Assembly: GCA_038254525.1 (NCBI GenBank)
Contig: JBBSGC010000086.1
Location: 1-8,428 of the forward strand
Source: JBBSGC01 sp038254525
Lineage (GTDB): Bacteria; Actinomycetota; Actinomycetes; Propionibacteriales; Nocardioidaceae
DNA: 8,428 nucleotides
Direction: 5' to 3'
Below the pieces are notes generated by a model. The model worked only from the letters and a program-made list of their open reading frames with translations. It ran no database searches and was not told the origin of the DNA. This document shows, piece by piece, positions 5,190 through 8,428 of the stretch. Every line of letters begins with the position of its first letter. Within the stretch, counting starts at the first letter, position 1. The position numbers and the translations under genes are program-made.

Positions 5190-6599
5190 ATGTCCTCAGC
5201 CACACCCAGCCTCCGCGGCGCGTGGTCCGCGACGGCCGGCCTGCGCAGTGACCGGGTGGCTTTCCGCCGGTCCCTGGCGCTGATGTTGATGACGCTGCTG
5301 CTGCCGGGGTCCGCCCAGCTGGTGGCCGGGCACAAGCGGGTGGGGCGGATCGCCGTACGGGTGTCCCTGAGCCTGCTGGCGCTCCTGCTCACCGTGGTCC
5401 TCCTGGCCTTCGTGCACCGCACCTGGCTGCTGGCCCTGCTCACCAGCCCGCGGCTGCTGCTGGGCGAGCGCGTGCTGCTGATCCTGCTGTCCCTGGCGTG
5501 GATCGGGCTGTTCACCGACGCCTGGCGGCTCGGCAACCCGATGCGGCTGCGCCGCCCGTACCGACTGGCCATGCTCGGCGTCAACGGAACCCTCTGCCTG
5601 GTGACCGGCGGGGCGCTGCTGTTCTCCGCGCACCTGGTGGCCGTGCAGCGGGACTTCATCCTCACCGTCTTCGGCTCGAGCACGGTGACCGCACCGCACG
5701 ACGGCCGCTACAACGTGCTGCTGCTGGGCGGAGACTCCGGTCAGCAGCGGTGGGGCCTGCGACCCGACTCGATCAACCTGGCCAGCATCGACGAGTCGAC
5801 CGGTCGCACCGTGCTGTTCTCGATCCCGCGCAACCTCGAGAACGTGCCGTTCCCGCAGGGCAGTGTGATGGCCCAGCAGTTCCCGCACGGGTTCAACTGC
5901 TCCGGTTGCTACATCAACGGCGTCTACACCTGGGCGCGGGACCACCCCGACCTGTTCCCGGGAGTCCAGGACCCCGGCATCGTGGCCACCGAGCAGGCTG
6001 TCGAAGGGGTGACCGGCCTGCAGGTGAACTACTACGCGCTGGTCAACCTGGCCGGCTTCACCGACCTGGTCGACGCGGTCGGCGGAGTGACGATCGACGT
6101 GCCGAAGTCGATCCCGATCGGTGGCATCGGTGGCGCCATCACCGGTCACATCCCACCCGGGGTGCAGAAGCTCGACGGCTACCAGGCGCTGTGGTTCGCC
6201 CGCAGCCGCGTCGCCGACGACGACTACTCCCGGATGGCCCGGCAGAAGTGCGTGATGAACGCGATGCTCCAGCAGCTGAGCCCGCAGACCGTGGTCCTCA
6301 AGGTCCAGGCCATCGCCGATGCCAGCAAGCGTCTCCTGCGTACCGACATCCCGGCCAGCGATCTCGACACGTTCATCGAGCTGGCGCTGAAGGCCAGGAG
6401 CCAGCCGGTGTCAACGGTCTCCTTCGTGCCGCCCACGATCACCACCTATGCCCCGGACTTCGCCAAGATCCGGTCGATGGTGACCGATGCGATCGCCAGG
6501 TCCCAGGGCGGTGCGGGCACGACGTCGGGGCACGGGCACGCCAAGCCCAAGGGAGCCAAGGCGGCCAACCAGACCAACAACCTCGCCGCCACCTGCTGA
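5190..6599 (+). CDS. LCP (LytR-CpsA-Psr) family protein with multi-span N-terminus
   Basis: This is a second LCP phosphotransferase, predicted to attach a lipid-linked glycopolymer to the wall on the outer face of the membrane. It is 469 aa. Four hydrophobic segments are visible (about 28-46, 56-75, 93-110, 127-150), unlike the single span of the neighbouring LCP. The first has a LLPGSAQLVAG motif. The LCP domain (about 171-370) shows YNVLLLGGDSG, LRPDS (Arg191, Asp193), SIPRN (211-215, Asn where Asp is usual), YINGVYTW, WFARSR (Arg338, Arg340) and DYSRMARQK, so the arginines needed for pyrophosphate binding are kept. A CSGC pair (Cys237, Cys240) sits inside the domain. The tail (about 440-469) is low-complexity, rich in Gly, His, Lys, Ala and Asn, and ends in a lone Cys. 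The gene diverges from the VOC gene and precedes two glycosyltransferases by 51 bp, probably in one operon. Family secure; polymer unknown. Confidence 0.92.
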   Translation: MSSATPSLRGAWSATAGLRSDRVAFRRSLALMLMTLLLPGSAQLVAGHKRVGRIAVRVSLSLLALLLTVVLLAFVHRTWLLALLTSPRLLLGERVLLILLSLAWIGLFTDAWRLGNPMRLRRPYRLAMLGVNGTLCLVTGGALLFSAHLVAVQRDFILTVFGSSTVTAPHDGRYNVLLLGGDSGQQRWGLRPDSINLASIDESTGRTVLFSIPRNLENVPFPQGSVMAQQFPHGFNCSGCYINGVYTWARDHPDLFPGVQDPGIVATEQAVEGVTGLQVNYYALVNLAGFTDLVDAVGGVTIDVPKSIPIGGIGGAITGHIPPGVQKLDGYQALWFARSRVADDDYSRMARQKCVMNAMLQQLSPQTVVLKVQAIADASKRLLRTDIPASDLDTFIELALKARSQPVSTVSFVPPTITTYAPDFAKIRSMVTDAIARSQGGAGTTSGHGHAKPKGAKAANQTNNLAATC

Positions 6600-6611
6600 C
6601 CCGAGCCCCGG

Positions 6612-6617
6612 TAGGGT
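6612..6617 (+). promoter_or_regulatory. Possible internal -10 box before the first GT2 gene
   Basis: TAGGGT fits TANNNT and lies 33 bases before the GT2 start codon, in the 51-bp gap after the LCP stop. No -35 is recognisable. It might give the glycosyltransferase pair its own transcript, but this is speculative. Confidence 0.2.
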
Positions 6618-6638
6618 GCCTGCGCCACGGAGCCAGTC

Positions 6639-6645
6639 GAGAGGA
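6639..6645 (+). promoter_or_regulatory. Ribosome binding site of the first GT2 gene
   Basis: GAGAGGA stands five bases before ATG 6651 and supports that start. Confidence 0.75.
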
Positions 6646-6650
6646 CGGCG

Positions 6651-7586
6651 ATGAGCGAGCAGCCGCGGGTGGTCGCGGTCGTCGTCACGTGGAACCGGAG
6701 CGAGCTGCTGGTCAAGGCGCTGGCCGCGCTGCGCCGACAGCACACCTTGCCCGCCGCCGTCGTCGTCGTCGACAACGCCTCCACCGACAGCACCGCGGAC
6801 CTGCTGGCCGGGCTCGCCGCGACCGACCCCACCCTCGACGTGCTTCGGCTCGGCACCAACCTCGGTGGTGCCGGTGGGTTCGCCGCCGGGATCCAGCGGG
6901 CCCTCCTCGCGCACGCCCCGCAGTGGCTCTGGCTCATGGACGACGACACCCTGCCCGAGCCGGACGCGCTGGCCCGGCTGCTCGACACGCTGACCCGTAG
7001 CCGGGGCCGGCGCCCGGTCCTGCTGGCCAGTGCGGTCAAGTGGACCGACGGGCGCGACCATCCCCTGAACACGCCGCGCCACAAGCCGTGGGTTGGCCGG
7101 GACGAGGCGCGCTGGGCCGCCGAGGCGGGGGCGGTGCCGGTGCGCTCGGCCTCCTTCGTGTCCGTCGCCGTCGACGCCGCGCTCGTACGAGAGCGCGGGC
7201 TGCCGGTCGCCGACTACTTCTTGTGGAACGACGACTTCGAGTTCACCACCCGCCTGCTGCGTGGGCAGACCGGGCTGCTCTGCCCCGCCAGCCGGGTCGT
7301 GCACCACACACGTACGTTCGGCTCCACCGACGCCGACCCGGGGGACCGGTTCTTCTTCGAGGTCCGCAACAAGGTGTGGCTGTTCACCCGCAGCACCTGC
7401 TTGAACCCGGCCGAGCGGCTGCTCTACCTCGGCTCGACCCTGCGGCGCTGGGCGCGAACGGTGGCGGCAAGCAGCCACCGGCGCACGCTGCTCGCGGCCG
7501 GCGTGCGCGGGCTGGCCGCCGGGCTGCGCCGCGGACCGCGGCCGACGGCGCTGGTGCTAGCCGCAGCCGGGGTGGGAGATGACTGA
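6651..7586 (+). CDS. Family 2 glycosyltransferase, GlfT1-like (galactofuranosyl/rhamnosyl type)
   Basis: This is a cytoplasmic GT-A fold glycosyltransferase that probably adds a nucleotide-activated sugar to a lipid-linked glycan. The 311-aa protein opens with the nucleotide-binding start VVAVVVTWNRSELL (7-20) and VVVVDNASTDST (37-48). It then has NLGGAGGFAAGI (70-81), a motif shared with mycobacterial GlfT1-like galactofuranosyltransferases and related rhamnosyltransferases. The metal-binding DDD is at 97-99 (WLMDDDTLPE), and WNDDFEFTTRLL (192-203) carries the probable catalytic acid. A His pair at 218-219 (VVHHTRTFG) may be the third metal ligand. Length is close to GlfT1 (about 300 aa). 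The C-terminal quarter is Arg/Ala/Leu-rich and could lie against the membrane. It overlaps the next gene by 8 bp, so the two are co-translated. The exact sugar cannot be read from sequence alone. Confidence 0.88.
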   Translation: MSEQPRVVAVVVTWNRSELLVKALAALRRQHTLPAAVVVVDNASTDSTADLLAGLAATDPTLDVLRLGTNLGGAGGFAAGIQRALLAHAPQWLWLMDDDTLPEPDALARLLDTLTRSRGRRPVLLASAVKWTDGRDHPLNTPRHKPWVGRDEARWAAEAGAVPVRSASFVSVAVDAALVRERGLPVADYFLWNDDFEFTTRLLRGQTGLLCPASRVVHHTRTFGSTDADPGDRFFFEVRNKVWLFTRSTCLNPAERLLYLGSTLRRWARTVAASSHRRTLLAAGVRGLAAGLRRGPRPTALVLAAAGVGDD

Positions 7587-8428
7587 GTTCTCCCTCCTGC
7601 TTGCCGTCTACGGCGGGGACCGGCCCGACTTCCTGCGGCAGGCGTTCACCAGCGCCGTGACCGACCAGACCAGACCCCCCGACGACGTCGTCGTGGTTCA
7701 GGACGGCCCGGTGCCCGAGACGCTTGCCCGCACCATCACAGACCTGCTCGCCGGCGCCCCCATGCCGGCCCGCCTGGTTGCCCTCGGTCGAAACGTCGGC
7801 CTCGGGCCGGCGCTCGACCGGGGTCTCGAGGCCTGTGCCCACGACGTGGTGGCCCGGATGGACGCCGACGACGTCTGCGTACCGCACCGCTTCGAGGTCC
7901 AGCTGCCGCTCATCGAGGCCGGTGCGGACATTGTGGGGTCGGCGCTCATGGAGTTCGTCGACGACATCGGCACCGTCGTGCTGACCCGGGTCCCCCCGCT
8001 GGACCCGACCTGGATCCGCTCGGCAGTCCGCTTCCGCGACCCGTTCAACCATCCGACCGTGGTCTACCGCCGCCGGTGGGTGCAGGCGGTCGGCGGCTAC
8101 CAGGACCTGCCGCTGATGGAGGACTACCTGCTGTTCGCCCGGATGCTCGCGCAGGGCGCGGTGCCGGGCAACGTGGCCGAGCCTCTCGTCTACTATCGGG
8201 TCGGCGCCGGTGCCTACGCCCGCCGCGGCGGTCTGGAGCTGCTGCGCAGCGAGCTGGCCCTGCAGCGCCGCTTCCACGAGCTCGGCATCACCACCCGGAC
8301 CCAGTACGCGCGTAACGTCGTGCTGCGCGGCGGCTACCGGCTGGTCCCCGAGGCGGTGCGCCGCTTCGCGTACCGCCGGCTGATCGCCCGGCGCGGCATC
8401 GCTGACGCCCCGCGCGCGCCGGAGCCAC
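7579..8428 (+). CDS. Second family 2 glycosyltransferase, AmsE/WcaA-like (3' end outside window)
   Basis: The frame opens at ATG 7579 and has no stop to the window edge (283 codons), so the end lies outside. The start overlaps the previous gene by 8 bp (ATGACTGA), with a GGTGGGAG purine-rich stretch just before it. The protein is a GT-A enzyme of the exopolysaccharide type. It shows FSLLLAVYGGDRPDFLRQA (4-22), VVVVQDGP (37-44), the nucleotide-binding RNVGLGPALDRGL (71-83), the metal-binding MDADD (94-98), FNHPTVVYRR (156-165), VGGYQDLPLMEDYLLFARML (171-190) with probable catalytic Glu181-Asp182, and EPLVYYRVG (201-209). This pattern matches amylovoran/colanic-type enzymes such as AmsE and WcaA. 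It most likely works in sequence with the preceding glycosyltransferase on the same glycopolymer. All expected domains are already present, so only a short tail should be missing. Sugar specificity unknown. Confidence 0.88.
   Translation, partial: MTEFSLLLAVYGGDRPDFLRQAFTSAVTDQTRPPDDVVVVQDGPVPETLARTITDLLAGAPMPARLVALGRNVGLGPALDRGLEACAHDVVARMDADDVCVPHRFEVQLPLIEAGADIVGSALMEFVDDIGTVVLTRVPPLDPTWIRSAVRFRDPFNHPTVVYRRRWVQAVGGYQDLPLMEDYLLFARMLAQGAVPGNVAEPLVYYRVGAGAYARRGGLELLRSELALQRRFHELGITTRTQYARNVVLRGGYRLVPEAVRRFAYRRLIARRGIADAPRAPEP

Noticed and set aside
5196..6149. Minus-strand open frame of 317 codons opposite the multi-span LCP gene
   Set aside because: Low-complexity Gln/His/Gly/Arg composition and no recognisable motif. 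The opposite strand encodes a clear LCP protein.
5498..7000. Plus-strand 500-codon frame overlapping the LCP gene in another frame
   Set aside because: Arg/Gly/Pro/Ala-rich product without domains that runs across the LCP stop and into the GT2 gene; a GC-driven artefact.
6411..7478. Minus-strand open frame of 355 codons opposite the first GT2 gene
   Set aside because: Shadow of a clear glycosyltransferase; composition is Gly/Arg/Pro/Val-biased and no family motif is visible.
7384..8277. Minus-strand open frame of 297 codons opposite the second GT2 gene
   Set aside because: The plus strand carries a full set of GT2 motifs here; the minus frame has no recognisable domain.
1..8428. Mobile element, tRNA/rRNA, CRISPR or toxin-antitoxin system
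   Set aside because: No transposase or integrase, no direct repeats at regular spacing, no cloverleaf-like segments, and all long frames are explained by metabolic or envelope genes.

Overview
The window is a stretch of very GC-rich DNA. It has almost exclusively G/C third codon positions, GTG starts, short start/stop overlaps and candidate leaderless promoters. Together with the protein families present, this points to a chromosome of a high-GC Gram-positive bacterium (Actinomycetota). I cannot name the genus. I see no mobile element, RNA gene or CRISPR array.

Region by region: (1) 1-1348, the end of a histidine-utilisation (hut) operon. The last codons of an upstream gene overlap hutI (imidazolonepropionase), which in turn overlaps a 51-codon small gene that I do not recognise. 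That small gene also has a leaderless-type -10 box. (2) 1379-2911, a multi-membrane-span glycosyltransferase of the PMT_2/GT39-like type, which uses lipid-linked sugar donors outside the membrane. It carries one rare TTA codon. (3) 2922-4984, minus strand, converging on the glycosyltransferase with only 10 bp between stops: a two-domain VOC (glyoxalase-fold) protein gene followed by an LCP (LytR-CpsA-Psr) gene with a proline-rich cytoplasmic tail and one membrane span. (4) 4985-5189, a 205-bp divergent control region. (5) 5190-8428, plus strand: a second LCP gene of different architecture (about four predicted N-terminal membrane spans), then two family-2 glycosyltransferases that overlap by 8 bp. 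The second one is still open at the window edge.

Taken together, regions 2-5 look like a cell-envelope glycopolymer locus. The GT2 enzymes would build the polymer on a lipid carrier inside the cell. The PMT_2-type enzyme would add sugars on the outer face. The two LCP proteins would transfer finished polymer from its lipid carrier to peptidoglycan. The polymer itself cannot be identified from this window. The hut genes are a metabolic neighbour with no evident functional link.

I did not find a clearly new biological system. The best leads are the small hutI-coupled gene, the pairing of two dissimilar LCP proteins around a divergent control region, a 7-bp inverted repeat overlapping a predicted leaderless promoter, and a palindrome in the divergent region.
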